From contig JAXGTO010000007.1 of assembly GCA_040774885.1 (NCBI GenBank), positions 1 to 64,000 of the forward strand: DNA of 64,000 bases. The letters run 5' to 3'. The stretch is from JAXGTO01 sp040774885. GTDB taxonomy: Bacteria; Actinomycetota; Coriobacteriia; Coriobacteriales; Eggerthellaceae. Numbering within the stretch: position 1 is the first letter of the stretch; the number at the start of each line of letters is the position of its first letter. A model generated the notes under the pieces. The model saw nothing but the letters and a program-made list of their open reading frames with translations. It was not told the DNA's origin and made no database searches. The translations under genes were made by a program, and so were the position numbers. Of the stretch, positions 1 to 8,214 are shown in pieces.

Positions 1-50
1 AGGGACGCCCGGCCCTACATCGCGTAGCCGGCCGCGAGGAGGAACATGGC

Positions 51-72
51 AAGGCCCCGTTGCCGGGGCCTT
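51..72. terminator. GC-rich hairpin, possible terminator
   Basis: A 9-bp stem (AAGGCCCCG paired with CGGGGCCTT) closes a 4-nt loop. There is no long T run on either side, so it may be a weak or factor-assisted terminator for a gene lying left of the window. One frame has a stop at 25-27, but the remnant is too short to identify any gene. Confidence 0.45.
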
Positions 73-136
73 GGAAAGCGCGTGCCATCATCGGGATGGT
101 TCCTGTGACTCGTGCTTGACAAAGCCATAGAAACAC

Positions 137-330
137 CCCCCAGCTGTATGGGAATTAGCCGGTTCGGCTGTGCGGGTGATTTGCCAACCCGGCAGTGAAT
201 CAACCAGCCCCGACCGCATGGAGGATTAGTTGGCCCGGCCGCATGGAGGATTTGCCAACCCGGCTGTGAGGGAGGGTTAACCAGCCCCGACCGTATGGGA
301 ATTGGTCAGCCCCGACTGTATGGGGATTAC
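137..330. repeat. Degenerate tandem repeat, about eight units of 20-28 bp
   Basis: The 426 bases before the first gene hold no convincing coding frame. They carry a run of related units starting near 137, 159, 184, 204, 232, 255, 281 and 307. Each unit reads roughly CCARCCCCGACYGTATGGG followed by GATT or AATT and a short T/G linker. Units differ by several substitutions and by length, so this is not a CRISPR array. The rest of 73-426 shows nothing recognisable. Confidence 0.7.
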
Positions 331-426
331 CTGGAAAGCGCTGGGAAGACACGCCCGATACGCAACCAACGTCTAGGGTGAAGGTGAAATCAACCGCACA
401 ATGGCAAACAAGGGGAAGTGATCGGT

Positions 427-714
427 ATGGCCGAGATACTGGAGGCCGTCATGCTCATCTGTTTCGGCCTGTCGTGGCCGCTCAACGCTTTCAAGAGTTT
501 CAAAGCGCGCACCGCGGCAGGAAGCAGTTGGCAGTTCATCGCGCTCATCACGGCGGGCTATGTGGCAGGCATCGCCGCAAAGTTCGTATCGGGCAACATC
601 AATTGGGTGCTGGTCGTATACTTCTTGAACATGGTGGCACTGGCTGCCAACTGGATCGTCTATTTCCGCAACGTGCGCCTCGACAAGGTGCGCGATACCG
701 CTGAAGCCCGATAG
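427..714 (+). CDS. Small PQ-loop-like integral membrane protein
   Basis: The product is 95 residues with three hydrophobic segments (about 5-22, 34-52 and 58-77). A Ser-Trp-Pro-x-Asn motif near residue 16 is followed by a basic Lys-Ser-Phe-Lys-Ala-Arg stretch, as in small PQ-loop or SemiSWEET-type half-transporters common in anaerobes. I chose ATG 427 over the in-frame GTG at 418 because the AGGGGA ribosome site at 411-416 is well spaced only for the ATG. Substrate is unknown. A universal stress protein gene follows after 13 bases, so the two are probably co-transcribed. The tandem repeat lies just upstream. Family placement is from pattern only. Confidence 0.72.
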   Translation: MAEILEAVMLICFGLSWPLNAFKSFKARTAAGSSWQFIALITAGYVAGIAAKFVSGNINWVLVVYFLNMVALAANWIVYFRNVRLDKVRDTAEAR

Positions 715-727
715 AAGGAGGCTCGCC

Positions 728-1186
728 ATGCAATCTGAATACAATCGCATCTTGGCCACGTTGGACGGCTCGCCCGAGCAGCATGAGGTGGCCCGCAAAG
801 CCATCCGCCTGGCATCGGACCATCATGCCCACCTGATGCTGGGGCATGTGGTAGACGCCATGCCAACTGCCGCCACCGGCGTCGATACCGGCAAGCTATG
901 CGCGGAAAAGAAGGGCGAAATTGAAAAAACGCTGGCGAAAGAGCTGGCAGAAGCACGTTCCGACTCGGCTATCGCTTCAGTGGAAGTGAACGTCGTGGCC
1001 GGCGATGTGGAAGGCGCCCTGCGCACGCAGCTGATCAAGATGTTCGAACCCGATTTGATCGTCTGCGGCAAGCGCGGGCTCTCCAACCTGAAATACGCCT
1101 TCGTCGGCAGCGTGAGCACCTTCCTGATCCGCCATGCCGAATGCGACGTTTTGGTGGTCCGCCAAAAAGAAGAGAGCCACGAGTAA
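728..1186 (+). CDS. Universal stress protein, UspA family
   Basis: The 152-residue product is one Usp domain, the usual length. Near residues 114-128 it has Gly-x2-Gly-x9-Gly-Ser, the ATP-binding signature of ATP-type Usp proteins, followed by the typical C-terminal strand ending in DVLVV. The N-terminus (YNRILATLDGS) also fits the fold. Usp proteins are cytoplasmic nucleotide-binding stress proteins. An AGAAGGAGG ribosome site precedes the ATG. The gene probably shares a transcript with the small membrane protein upstream. The actual stress or partner cannot be read from the sequence. Confidence 0.92.
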   Translation: MQSEYNRILATLDGSPEQHEVARKAIRLASDHHAHLMLGHVVDAMPTAATGVDTGKLCAEKKGEIEKTLAKELAEARSDSAIASVEVNVVAGDVEGALRTQLIKMFEPDLIVCGKRGLSNLKYAFVGSVSTFLIRHAECDVLVVRQKEESHE

Positions 1187-1207
1187 CGGCTCTTCGCCGC
1201 GAACCGC

Positions 1208-1238
1208 TTGACTTGGAGCGCACTCTAAGAACTATGCT
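1208..1238 (+). promoter_or_regulatory. MerR-type promoter with overlong spacer and operator
   Basis: A TTGACT -35 box (1208-1213) and TATGCT -10 box (1233-1238) are separated by 19 bp. The spacer contains the inverted repeat CTTGGAG-CGCA-CTCTAAG (1212-1229). A 19-bp spacer with a central dyad is the hallmark of promoters twisted into activity by MerR-family activators such as the aldehyde/thiol-responsive NmlR/AdhR group. No MerR gene is in the window. Confidence 0.75.
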
Positions 1239-1266
1239 GGGCGCGCACCCCGACGAAAGGACTCCC

Positions 1267-2391
1267 ATGAAACCCGAATTCCAGGCCATCCAGAAACTCG
1301 GTTTCGGCTGCATGCGCCTACCGCTGCTCGACGAAAAAGACCAGAAGAGCATCGACATCGAGCAGTTCAAGCAGATGGTGGATGTCTTCATTGAAGACGG
1401 CGGCACCTACTTCGATACGGCGCACGTCTACCATGAAGGCGCTTCGGAAACCGCCCTCAAGCAGGCCCTCACCAGCCGACATTCCCGCGATACCTATACG
1501 CTGGCCACCAAATGCCTGGCCTGGGCCGAACCCAGCAAGCAAAGCGCGCAATCCAACCTGCCCACCTCGCTCGAGCGCATGGGCGTGGACTACGTGGATT
1601 TCTATCTGCTGCACAATGTGGGCGGAGAGCGCACTGCCAAGTTCGACGAATACGATATGTGGGAATTCGCCGCCAAGAAAAAGGCGGAAGGCCTTATCAA
1701 GCACGTGGGATTTTCCATGCATGACGGCCCGGAAACCCTCGATGCGCTTTTGACCGAACACCCCGAAATGGAATTCGTCCAGCTGCAGGTGAACTACCTA
1801 GATTGGAACGACCCGGTGACCCAATCGCGTGCCTGCATGGAAGTGGCCGCCAAGCACGACGTTCCCGTGGTGATCATGGAACCGGCGCGAGGCGGAAACC
1901 TGGTACGCCTGCCGCAGCGCGCAGCCGACGTGCTGCATGCGGCGAACGCCGATGCCGATTTGGCTTCGTGGGCATACCGCTTCTGCTGGAATCTGCCCGG
2001 CGTGCTCACTGTGCTTTCCGGCATGTCGAACATCGAACAGGTGCGGCAGAATTGCGCTTCTTATGCGGCGAATGTTCCCTTTTCCGATGCCGAGCGCACG
2101 GCTCTCGACTCCGCCATCGAGGCGCTGCGTGCCGTGCCCACCGTCCCGTGCACCAACTGCCGCTACTGCGTGAAAGAATGCCCGCAGCAAGTGGCCATTC
2201 CCGCCATCATGGGACTGCTCAACTTAGACGCGATGCTCGATGACCACAAGTTCGTTAAAGACCTCTATTCGTGGCAAGCTGCGCCCGCCAAGGCATCCGA
2301 TTGCATCGAATGCGGAAGCTGCGAGGCCATGTGTCCTCAAAAGATCGACATCATCGATCAGCTCAAACGCGCGGTCGAAACCTTCGAATAG
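1267..2391 (+). CDS. Aldo/keto reductase with C-terminal 4Fe-4S ferredoxin domain
   Basis: The 374-residue protein starts with an AKR barrel carrying the expected catalytic set: Asp and Tyr in FDTAHVYHEG, Lys in TLATKC, and His in FYLLHN. Near residues 295-365 it ends in a ferredoxin-like domain with CTNCRYCVKECP and CIECGSCEAMCP, so it should hold two 4Fe-4S clusters. Such AKR-ferredoxin proteins are common in anaerobes and presumably reduce carbonyl compounds using NAD(P)H or ferredoxin electrons. ATG 1267 has an AAAGGA site 5 bases upstream; an upstream in-frame extension lacks one. The MerR-type operator suggests induction by aldehydes or thiol stress, which is an inference. Confidence 0.93.
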   Translation: MKPEFQAIQKLGFGCMRLPLLDEKDQKSIDIEQFKQMVDVFIEDGGTYFDTAHVYHEGASETALKQALTSRHSRDTYTLATKCLAWAEPSKQSAQSNLPTSLERMGVDYVDFYLLHNVGGERTAKFDEYDMWEFAAKKKAEGLIKHVGFSMHDGPETLDALLTEHPEMEFVQLQVNYLDWNDPVTQSRACMEVAAKHDVPVVIMEPARGGNLVRLPQRAADVLHAANADADLASWAYRFCWNLPGVLTVLSGMSNIEQVRQNCASYAANVPFSDAERTALDSAIEALRAVPTVPCTNCRYCVKECPQQVAIPAIMGLLNLDAMLDDHKFVKDLYSWQAAPAKASDCIECGSCEAMCPQKIDIIDQLKRAVETFE

Positions 2392-2417
2392 CATCCGATC
2401 GCCCGCCAGCCACCTTA

Positions 2418-2445
2418 AAAGGCCGACCTTCCCTGGCCGGCCTTT
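2418..2445. terminator. Hairpin terminator after the aldo/keto reductase
   Basis: AAAGGCCG at 2418-2425 pairs with CGGCCTTT at 2438-2445. It lies 26 bases after the stop codon, where a terminator is expected. The T tract is short. Confidence 0.6.
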
Positions 2446-2484
2446 CCTGCAATATGACGGTTTCATGACGAAGCTCCTTCCACC

Positions 2485-2527
2485 TTGCCCGAATTCTGTA
2501 GCCTGTTAATATATGTAGCGTGCTACA
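2485..2527 (+). promoter_or_regulatory. Promoter and operator of the marR gene
   Basis: TTGCCC (2485-2490) and TAATAT (2507-2512) form a plausible promoter with a 16-bp spacer. Just downstream lies the inverted repeat TGTAGC-GT-GCTACA (2514-2527), and a further TGTAGC half-site sits at 2497-2502. A dyad covering the start region is typical of MarR autorepression. Confidence 0.65.
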
Positions 2528-2545
2528 GTTAAGAAGGGAGCAAAC

Positions 2546-2971
2546 ATGAAAGACAGCGACTTGGGCATGCGCTTCAAGCACATCGATGAATCGATTGCAC
2601 GCCATGCCAATTTGCAGCTCAAAGAGTGCGGCCTCACGCTTTCGCAGTCCTTTGTCATGGGATATCTGGCCCATTCCGAAAACGGACGCTGCACCCAACC
2701 GGAGCTCGAGCGCATCGGCAAGGTGTCCCACCCCACCGTTGTCGGGCTGGTTCAGCGGCTCAAAGCAAAGGGGCTGGTGGATACTTGCTACGGCCCAGAT
2801 GATTCACGCGCGAAGGTGGTCTTCCTCACCGACAAGGGATGGCATGTCTGTGCTGCGGCCGACGAGCATCGCACCCAGATGGATACCCGCTTGACCAAGG
2901 GCATGACCGAAAACGAGATCGCGCAACTCGCAACGATGCTCGACCGTATTCTGCATAATCTGGAGGACTGA
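2546..2971 (+). CDS. MarR-family transcriptional regulator
   Basis: The 141-residue product has the MarR winged-helix layout. A helix with the pattern QPELERIGKVSHPTVVGLVQRL (about residues 51-72) is followed by a wing with the DDSRAKVVFLTDKG signature (about 85-98). MarR proteins are dimeric repressors released by small molecules. The gene lies just ahead of a multidrug exporter, the classic MarR/efflux arrangement, and has its own palindromic operator upstream. An AAGAAGGGAG ribosome site precedes the ATG. The ligand is unknown. Confidence 0.92.
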   Translation: MKDSDLGMRFKHIDESIARHANLQLKECGLTLSQSFVMGYLAHSENGRCTQPELERIGKVSHPTVVGLVQRLKAKGLVDTCYGPDDSRAKVVFLTDKGWHVCAAADEHRTQMDTRLTKGMTENEIAQLATMLDRILHNLED

Positions 2972-2975
2972 ATGC

Positions 2976-2999
2976 GCGCGTGTCCACCACGCGCTTTTT
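2976..2999 (+). terminator. Intrinsic terminator between marR and the exporter gene
   Basis: GCGCGTG (2976-2982) pairs perfectly with CACGCGC (2988-2994) around a 5-nt loop and is followed by TTTTT (2995-2999). It could attenuate transcription from marR into the exporter gene. Confidence 0.75.
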
Positions 3000-3045
3000 C
3001 ATCCCTCGACATGTAACACGCAACACACAAGGAAAGGAGAGCTCT

Positions 3046-4635
3046 ATGACCGCACGCAAAACCGCTCAAGACAAGAGCTCCATGTCACGCAAGGAGATCA
3101 TGGCCGTCTTCGTCGGTTTGATGTTGGCCATGTTCATGGGGTCGCTCGACCAAACCATCGTTTCGACTGCCCTGCCCACCATCGTGGGCGACCTGGGCGG
3201 CGTGGACCACATGATGTGGGTGACCACCGCATATATGCTCTGCAGCACCATCAGCATGCCGCTGTACGGAAAGCTCGGAGACATCTTCGGCCGCAAATAT
3301 CTATTCTGCGGCGGAATCTGCCTGTTCATGCTGGGTTCGATCATTTGCGGACTGGGTGATTCCATGGGCGCCCTGATCGTAGGGCGTGCCACCCAGGGCC
3401 TGGGCGGCGGCGGATTGATGATTTTGGCGCAGTCCATCGTGGCCGACATCTTCCCGCCCAAAGAGCGCGGCAAGTACATGGGCATCATGGGTGCCGCCTT
3501 CGGCGTGAGCGCCGTCATCGGCCCCCTGTTGGGCGGCTGGTTCACCGACTACCTGGGCTGGCGCTGGTGCTTCTGGATCAACATCCCGCTGGCGGCCGTG
3601 GCCTTGTTCACCGCGGCGCGCTGCCTGCCCCACAACCCACGCGTGGAAAAAGGCGAGAAGGTCAACTTCGATGTGGCGGGAACCATCACCATGGCATTGG
3701 CCGTCACCTGTCTGGTGCTGGGCCTGAGCTGGGGCGGCAACACCTATGAATGGACGGACCCGATCATCATCGGCCTGTTCGCCGGCGCCGCTGTGCTGGC
3801 TGCGGTATTCGTTCTCGTCGAACATCGAGCCGAAAATCCGCTCATCCCCCTGCGCTTCTTCAAGAACCGCAACTTCTGCATGGCAACCTGCGCAGGACTG
3901 CTTCTGATGGTGGGAATGATGGGCACCGTTTCGTACATGCCCACCTATATCCAGGTGACGCGTGGATACGGCGCAACAATTTCGGGCTATCTGATGCTGC
4001 CCATGATGCTGGGCGTGATGATCACCTCGACGGTATCGGGCTTTTTGGCATCGAAGTGCAAGAAGATCAAGTGGATGCCCATCTGCAGTTGCATTTTAGC
4101 GGCCATCGGATGTCTGCTGCTCTCGACGCTGACCGCCGATACGATCACCGTCCTGCTATGCGTGTACCTGTTCGTGCTGGGCTTCGGCATCGGACTGGGC
4201 CAGCAGGTATTCGTGCTCATCGTGCAAAACGAATTCGGCATCGAGGAAGTGGGCACGGCCACCAGTTCCAACAACTTCTTCCGTGAAATCGGCGCCACCA
4301 TCGGTTCGACCGTGGTAGGCAGCCTGTTCACCAGCAACCTGATGACCAACCTTTCCACTTACACGGCGGAATACGGCGGCGTGGAATCGTACGGCATCAC
4401 GGCCGACTCCATCACCCCTTCGCAGGTGAACGCATTGAGCGAACCCCTGCACAGCGCCGTGACCAGCGCCTATAACGACGCCTTGACCCCCATTTTCGCC
4501 GGATTGGCGGTCGTGCTGTTGGTGGCCGTCGTGTTCGCCGTGCTGTTGCGCGAAAAGCCGCTGGCGGAAAGCAACGCAGATTCGGGTCATATGGAGACCG
4601 AGGCGCAGCTGGAAGCAGAAGCGAACAACGCCTGA
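3046..4635 (+). CDS. MFS multidrug exporter, DHA2 (14-helix) family
   Basis: The 529-residue protein has about 14 membrane helices. It carries MFS motif A (GKLGDIFGRKY, near residue 76) and the drug/H+ antiporter motif around GPLLGGWFTDYLGWRW (near 155-175), both typical of DHA2 exporters such as EmrB. It should pump drugs or toxic organic anions out of the cell using the proton gradient. ATG 3046 has a strong AAGGAAAGGAG site; an earlier in-frame GTG lies inside the upstream terminator and is unlikely. The MarR protein just upstream is the probable regulator. Substrate range cannot be predicted. Confidence 0.93.
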   Translation: MTARKTAQDKSSMSRKEIMAVFVGLMLAMFMGSLDQTIVSTALPTIVGDLGGVDHMMWVTTAYMLCSTISMPLYGKLGDIFGRKYLFCGGICLFMLGSIICGLGDSMGALIVGRATQGLGGGGLMILAQSIVADIFPPKERGKYMGIMGAAFGVSAVIGPLLGGWFTDYLGWRWCFWINIPLAAVALFTAARCLPHNPRVEKGEKVNFDVAGTITMALAVTCLVLGLSWGGNTYEWTDPIIIGLFAGAAVLAAVFVLVEHRAENPLIPLRFFKNRNFCMATCAGLLLMVGMMGTVSYMPTYIQVTRGYGATISGYLMLPMMLGVMITSTVSGFLASKCKKIKWMPICSCILAAIGCLLLSTLTADTITVLLCVYLFVLGFGIGLGQQVFVLIVQNEFGIEEVGTATSSNNFFREIGATIGSTVVGSLFTSNLMTNLSTYTAEYGGVESYGITADSITPSQVNALSEPLHSAVTSAYNDALTPIFAGLAVVLLVAVVFAVLLREKPLAESNADSGHMETEAQLEAEANNA

Positions 4636-4663
4636 CGGCAATCGCATCAACAAGGTGAAGCCC

Positions 4664-4697
4664 GCGTGCCGCTGCAGATACATCTGCGGCGGCACGC
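4664..4697. terminator. Long hairpin after the exporter gene
   Basis: A 15-bp stem (GCGTGCCGCTGCAGA paired with TCTGCGGCGGCACGC, one wobble) with a 4-nt loop lies 28 bases after the exporter stop. There is no T tract. It probably acts as a transcript end or a stabilising structure. Confidence 0.6.
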
Positions 4698-4775
4698 GCT
4701 TGGAAACGAAAGCTTGACAACCCAGCCGACAGCAGTTGATTGCACGTTATGATGGAGCCCACCGATTGGAGGAGC

Positions 4776-5399
4776 ATGGACGAACGGGCAAAACAGGCGG
4801 GACACCCCCAAGGCGACGCGGGACGCGCAACGCTCACCCGCATGAACGACAGCCATAAACCGCTGTGCGATTGGGCGTTTTCAACGCTCACCGCGCCCGC
4901 CGACGCACATGCGCTCGACGTGGGATGCGGGGGCGGAGCCGTGGTAGCGCGACTGCTGAAGCAATGCCCGCAAGGACACGTCGACGGTATCGATATCTCA
5001 ACGGTGGGTGTTCTCATGAGTGCGGAAGCCAACGAACAGGCCATCGAGCAAGGACGTTGCACGATTTGCCTGGGGTCGGTCGATGAACTTCCCTACCCCG
5101 ACGCATCGTTCGACCTCGTTACCGCCTGCGAAACCATCTACTTCTGGCCCGATTGCGATCGTGCGTTCGGGGAGGTACTGCGGGTTCTGAAGCCAGGCGG
5201 TACATTCGCCATCATCTGCGAGATGAGCGATGCGGCCAACCCCGCATGGATCGAACTGTTGGACGGCTTCGACGAAATGACCGTCTATACCGGTTTGCAA
5301 CTTAAAACCGCACTGGATGATGCCGGGTTCACTGCAGCCACCCTGAGCGAGGGCACGGGCGAATGGATCTGCGTGACGGGCCAGCGGCCGCGTGCCTAA
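4776..5399 (+). CDS. Class I SAM-dependent methyltransferase
   Basis: The product is 207 residues if translation starts at ATG 4776, which follows a GGAGG site. Alternative in-frame ATGs at 4749 and 4752 lack a ribosome site. Motif I reads LDVGCGGG near residue 48, the acidic residue of motif II is in GIDIS, and the post-motif DASFDLVTACETIYFWPD is typical of small-molecule methyltransferases of the UbiE/Methyltransf_11 type. The substrate is not identifiable. The gene stands alone between the exporter and the convergent P-type ATPase gene. Confidence 0.88.
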   Translation: MDERAKQAGHPQGDAGRATLTRMNDSHKPLCDWAFSTLTAPADAHALDVGCGGGAVVARLLKQCPQGHVDGIDISTVGVLMSAEANEQAIEQGRCTICLGSVDELPYPDASFDLVTACETIYFWPDCDRAFGEVLRVLKPGGTFAIICEMSDAANPAWIELLDGFDEMTVYTGLQLKTALDDAGFTAATLSEGTGEWICVTGQRPRA

Positions 5400-5462
5400 C
5401 GCTTCTTGCAGCCGGTGCACACAGCCATAACGCCGCAAATGGCTGCCGCCCATGCCCAAAAC

Positions 5463-7694
5463 TTATGCGAACCCATGTTGTCCTTCTTTCATGTTGTCGG
5501 CGAGCGATAAGGCGAAAACGCCGCCCTGGGTAAAGTCGGCCGCCGGCAGTTGAGCCACCGCATCGACAGCGGCTCCCGCCAGCCGATGGGCTGCGGGCTG
5601 CCTGTTTCCGCCTTCCTTGATGAGCGGCCGCGTGTTGGCTGCGGCGAGCGTCACCGTCGAGGCGTTATGGAGCATGGCTCCCATGGCCGGCTGCAACACG
5701 CCCGCCAATCCCAGTACGATGAGCGCGGTGTTGAACGTGACGATGAACCGGTACGAATTCTCGATGCGGTCCATCAGCTTCTTGGACAAGTCGCTCACCG
5801 AAAGCAGAGCTTCGAGGCTTGAATCCAACACTGAGACATCGGCCACGGTTCGAGCGATATCGCTGGCGTCGGAAAGCGCGATGGACACGTCGGCAGCCGC
5901 CAGAGCAGGGGAATCGTTGATCCCATCGCCCACCATGACCACCGTGCGACCCCGTCGCTTCATTTCTTCCACGTAGGAAGCCTTGTCTTCGGGCAGAACC
6001 TGCGCGTGCACTTCGTCGAGGCCGAGTTGTTCCGCAACGGCGTCGGCGCAGTTCCGCGAATCACCCGTGAGCATCGCGATATGGTGGAACCCGCGTTCGC
6101 GCAGGCCGGCCACCACGGCAGCCGCTTCGGGTCGCAATGGATCGCTGATGCACAGCGCGCCGGCCAACTGACCGTCGATGGCCAAGAAAACCGTCGAGGC
6201 CGTCGAAGCTTCCTCTTCCAGCCGTTTTGCCAGATCGGAAGGCTGCAGCACACCTTCATCTTCGAAGATGAAGTGGGCGCTGCCGATGCGGACCTTGTGG
6301 CTATCGACGCTGCTGGCTATGCCATGGGCCACGATATACTCGACTTCGGCGTGCTTTTCATCACCATGATGCAGCCCCTTATCATGGGCGCTGCGCACGA
6401 TGGCGCGAGCCATGCTGTGGGGAAAATGCTCTTCGAGGCATGCGGCAAGACGCAAAAGTTCGTCTTCGTCCATATCGTTGAATCGAATGATGCGCTCCAC
6501 CTGCGGTCGAGCACTGGTGAGCGTACCGGTCTTGTCGAATACGATGGTGTCGGCAACGGCAAGGGCTTCGAGATATTTCCCTCCCTTCACCACCACGCGT
6601 TGGCGGGTGGCTTCACGCATCGCGCTCATGACGGCGATAGGAGTGGAGAGCTTTATAGCGCAAGAATAGTCGACCATCAGCACGCTCATCGCACGCTGCA
6701 CGTTGCGCGTAACCAGCAATTCGAGCACGAACATGCTCAAGCTGAACGGGACCATGGCATCGGCCAAGCGCTCCGCCCTGCTCTGGGCCTGCGCCTTGAG
6801 TTCTTGGGAGTTTTCGACCAAATCGACGATACCGTCTATACGGGATTGCCCCGCTTCAGCCGTTACGCGCACCACGATGGAGCCTTCGTCCACCACGGTG
6901 CCGGCATACACGGTTGATCCCGCGGCCTTGCGCACCAAGGCGGACTCGCCGGTCATCGAGGCTTCGTTCACCTCGGCTCCACCCTCTACCACGGTTCCGT
7001 CCAGAGGAACCATCGAGCCCATCCTCACGCTGACGGAATCGCCCACGCGCACCGCATCGATCGATGCTTCGGTTTCGATCCCATCGCGCATCAGCCATAC
7101 CGATTCGGCGCATACGGCCAGGTTCTGCCTGAGCGCGCAACGCGTGCGCGCCTGAGTGTGGTCGGCCAAGATATCGCTGATATGAAGCAAGAACATCACC
7201 GAGCTTGCCGTGGAATAGTTGCGCATGAGCACCGAAGCCGCAATGGCCGTGGCATCGAGCACTTCCACCCCCAACCGGAAGCGACCGAGAGACCGGATGC
7301 CGCGATACAGATAGCCCACCGACTTGATGACGGTCAGCACGTTTCGAACCTGATACGGCAGCAGCAGTCTGCGGGCCACGCGCCAGAGCACGGTGGTGGC
7401 CAACTGCATTTGGAATCGGTTGTCCAACAACGCCAAGTCTTGCGTGGCGTCTTCCGAGGCTTTGGGCAAATCGAGCACGTCAAGGCCGTCGATCAGGTCA
7501 AGCGCTTCGGCGCGGCCTGCACCCTGGTAGCTAACGAGGATCGACCCGTTGGCACTGCGCACCGTGGCCGTTTCAACCTGGGGGATGGCGCACAGCGCCA
7601 AAGCGATGCCGCGTCCCTCATCTTCGGTTATCAGCCACTTTCCGCAGCGCAACCGCAGCCTGCCGGGAACGTCGTGGATGATTTCGTATCTCAT
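5463..7694 (-). CDS. P1B-type heavy-metal-transporting ATPase
   Basis: The 743-residue protein has all P-type ATPase landmarks: TGES (248-251), the phosphorylated DKTGT (387-391), MLTGD (541-545) and VGDGINDSPAL (588-598). Residues 1-70 look like a metal-associated HMA-type domain without a CxxC motif. The membrane metal-site motif, usually CPC or SPC, reads Tyr-Ser-Cys-Ala (343-346), so the first Cys and the Pro are replaced and cation specificity is uncertain. It is the last gene of the feo cluster, 12 bases after a small helical protein gene, so iron or another divalent metal is a reasonable guess. Metal export is the usual role of the family. Confidence 0.9.
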   Translation of the reverse strand: MRYEIIHDVPGRLRLRCGKWLITEDEGRGIALALCAIPQVETATVRSANGSILVSYQGAGRAEALDLIDGLDVLDLPKASEDATQDLALLDNRFQMQLATTVLWRVARRLLLPYQVRNVLTVIKSVGYLYRGIRSLGRFRLGVEVLDATAIAASVLMRNYSTASSVMFLLHISDILADHTQARTRCALRQNLAVCAESVWLMRDGIETEASIDAVRVGDSVSVRMGSMVPLDGTVVEGGAEVNEASMTGESALVRKAAGSTVYAGTVVDEGSIVVRVTAEAGQSRIDGIVDLVENSQELKAQAQSRAERLADAMVPFSLSMFVLELLVTRNVQRAMSVLMVDYSCAIKLSTPIAVMSAMREATRQRVVVKGGKYLEALAVADTIVFDKTGTLTSARPQVERIIRFNDMDEDELLRLAACLEEHFPHSMARAIVRSAHDKGLHHGDEKHAEVEYIVAHGIASSVDSHKVRIGSAHFIFEDEGVLQPSDLAKRLEEEASTASTVFLAIDGQLAGALCISDPLRPEAAAVVAGLRERGFHHIAMLTGDSRNCADAVAEQLGLDEVHAQVLPEDKASYVEEMKRRGRTVVMVGDGINDSPALAAADVSIALSDASDIARTVADVSVLDSSLEALLSVSDLSKKLMDRIENSYRFIVTFNTALIVLGLAGVLQPAMGAMLHNASTVTLAAANTRPLIKEGGNRQPAAHRLAGAAVDAVAQLPAADFTQGGVFALSLADNMKEGQHGFA

Positions 7695-7706
7695 GGATCC
7701 CGCCGG

Positions 7707-8063
7707 CTATTTCTTCGGCTTGGCAGTCTTGGCTTCCTTGGCGGCATCCGCTTCGGCCTTGGCTTCTTCGGCCACCATCTCATCTTCTACCTGCTTGCGC
7801 ACGCGCTCTTCGATCTCGGCCATGCGCGCTGAGCGGGCGGCTTCGACCTTCGCTTGGGTGCGGGCGTCAGCGCACACATCTTCGGCGTCGTCTTTGATGG
7901 ACTGCATGGCGTCTTGCGCGCCTTCTTTGAGCAGCATGCCCTGGGCAACGCCGTTGACGGCGGCATTGCGCACTGCCGTGTTCCTGCTCAGCGCACCGCC
8001 CACGCAGGTGGCAGCCATGCCTCCGACGAAGCACCACAGTTTCGAACTCGTATACCAACTCAT
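7707..8063 (-). CDS. Small membrane-anchored helical protein of the feo/ATPase cluster
   Basis: The 118-residue product has one hydrophobic N-terminal segment (about residues 7-28, glycine and alanine rich). A long charged, Ala/Glu/Lys-rich tail then follows, predicted to be helical or coiled-coil. I recall similar small proteins (DUF6110-like) beside heavy-metal ATPase genes in Coriobacteriia, but I cannot confirm that here. ATG 8063 follows an AAGGAAG site; an in-frame ATG 12 codons earlier lacks one. The gene sits between the Feo-associated protein gene and the P1B ATPase gene, suggesting a helper role for one of them. Function unknown. Confidence 0.7.
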   Translation of the reverse strand: MSWYTSSKLWCFVGGMAATCVGGALSRNTAVRNAAVNGVAQGMLLKEGAQDAMQSIKDDAEDVCADARTQAKVEAARSARMAEIEERVRKQVEDEMVAEEAKAEADAAKEAKTAKPKK

Positions 8064-8151
8064 CCTATCTTCCTTTCCCTTTTCCGTGGAACGTCCCATT
8101 GCCGTCCATCGGATGCTGCGTCCCTGCAGCGACGGAGTCTTCCCCTACGTT

Positions 8152-8214
8152 TCAGTTCTTTGCAGATTCGTGAACGAGGGCTTCCTTGATTGCTTGATCG
8201 GCGTTGATGCTCAT
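8152..8214 (-). CDS. Putative 20-residue micro-ORF, translationally coupled
   Basis: The ATG at 8214 overlaps the stop codon of the Feo-associated gene in an ATGA junction, and the frame ends in TGA at 8152. The encoded peptide is MSINADQAIKEALVHESAKN, amphipathic in character. The tight coupling suggests real translation, but a peptide this short could also be chance or a remnant of a longer gene. Nothing else is recognisable in the 88 bases before the next gene. Confidence 0.35.
   Translation of the reverse strand: MSINADQAIKEALVHESAKN

Noticed and set aside
137..330. CRISPR array
   Set aside because: Units vary in sequence and length and there are no constant repeats with unique spacers, and no cas genes.
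2980..3045. Earlier GTG start for the DHA2 exporter
   Set aside because: It lies within the marR terminator hairpin and lacks a ribosome site, while ATG 3046 has a strong one.
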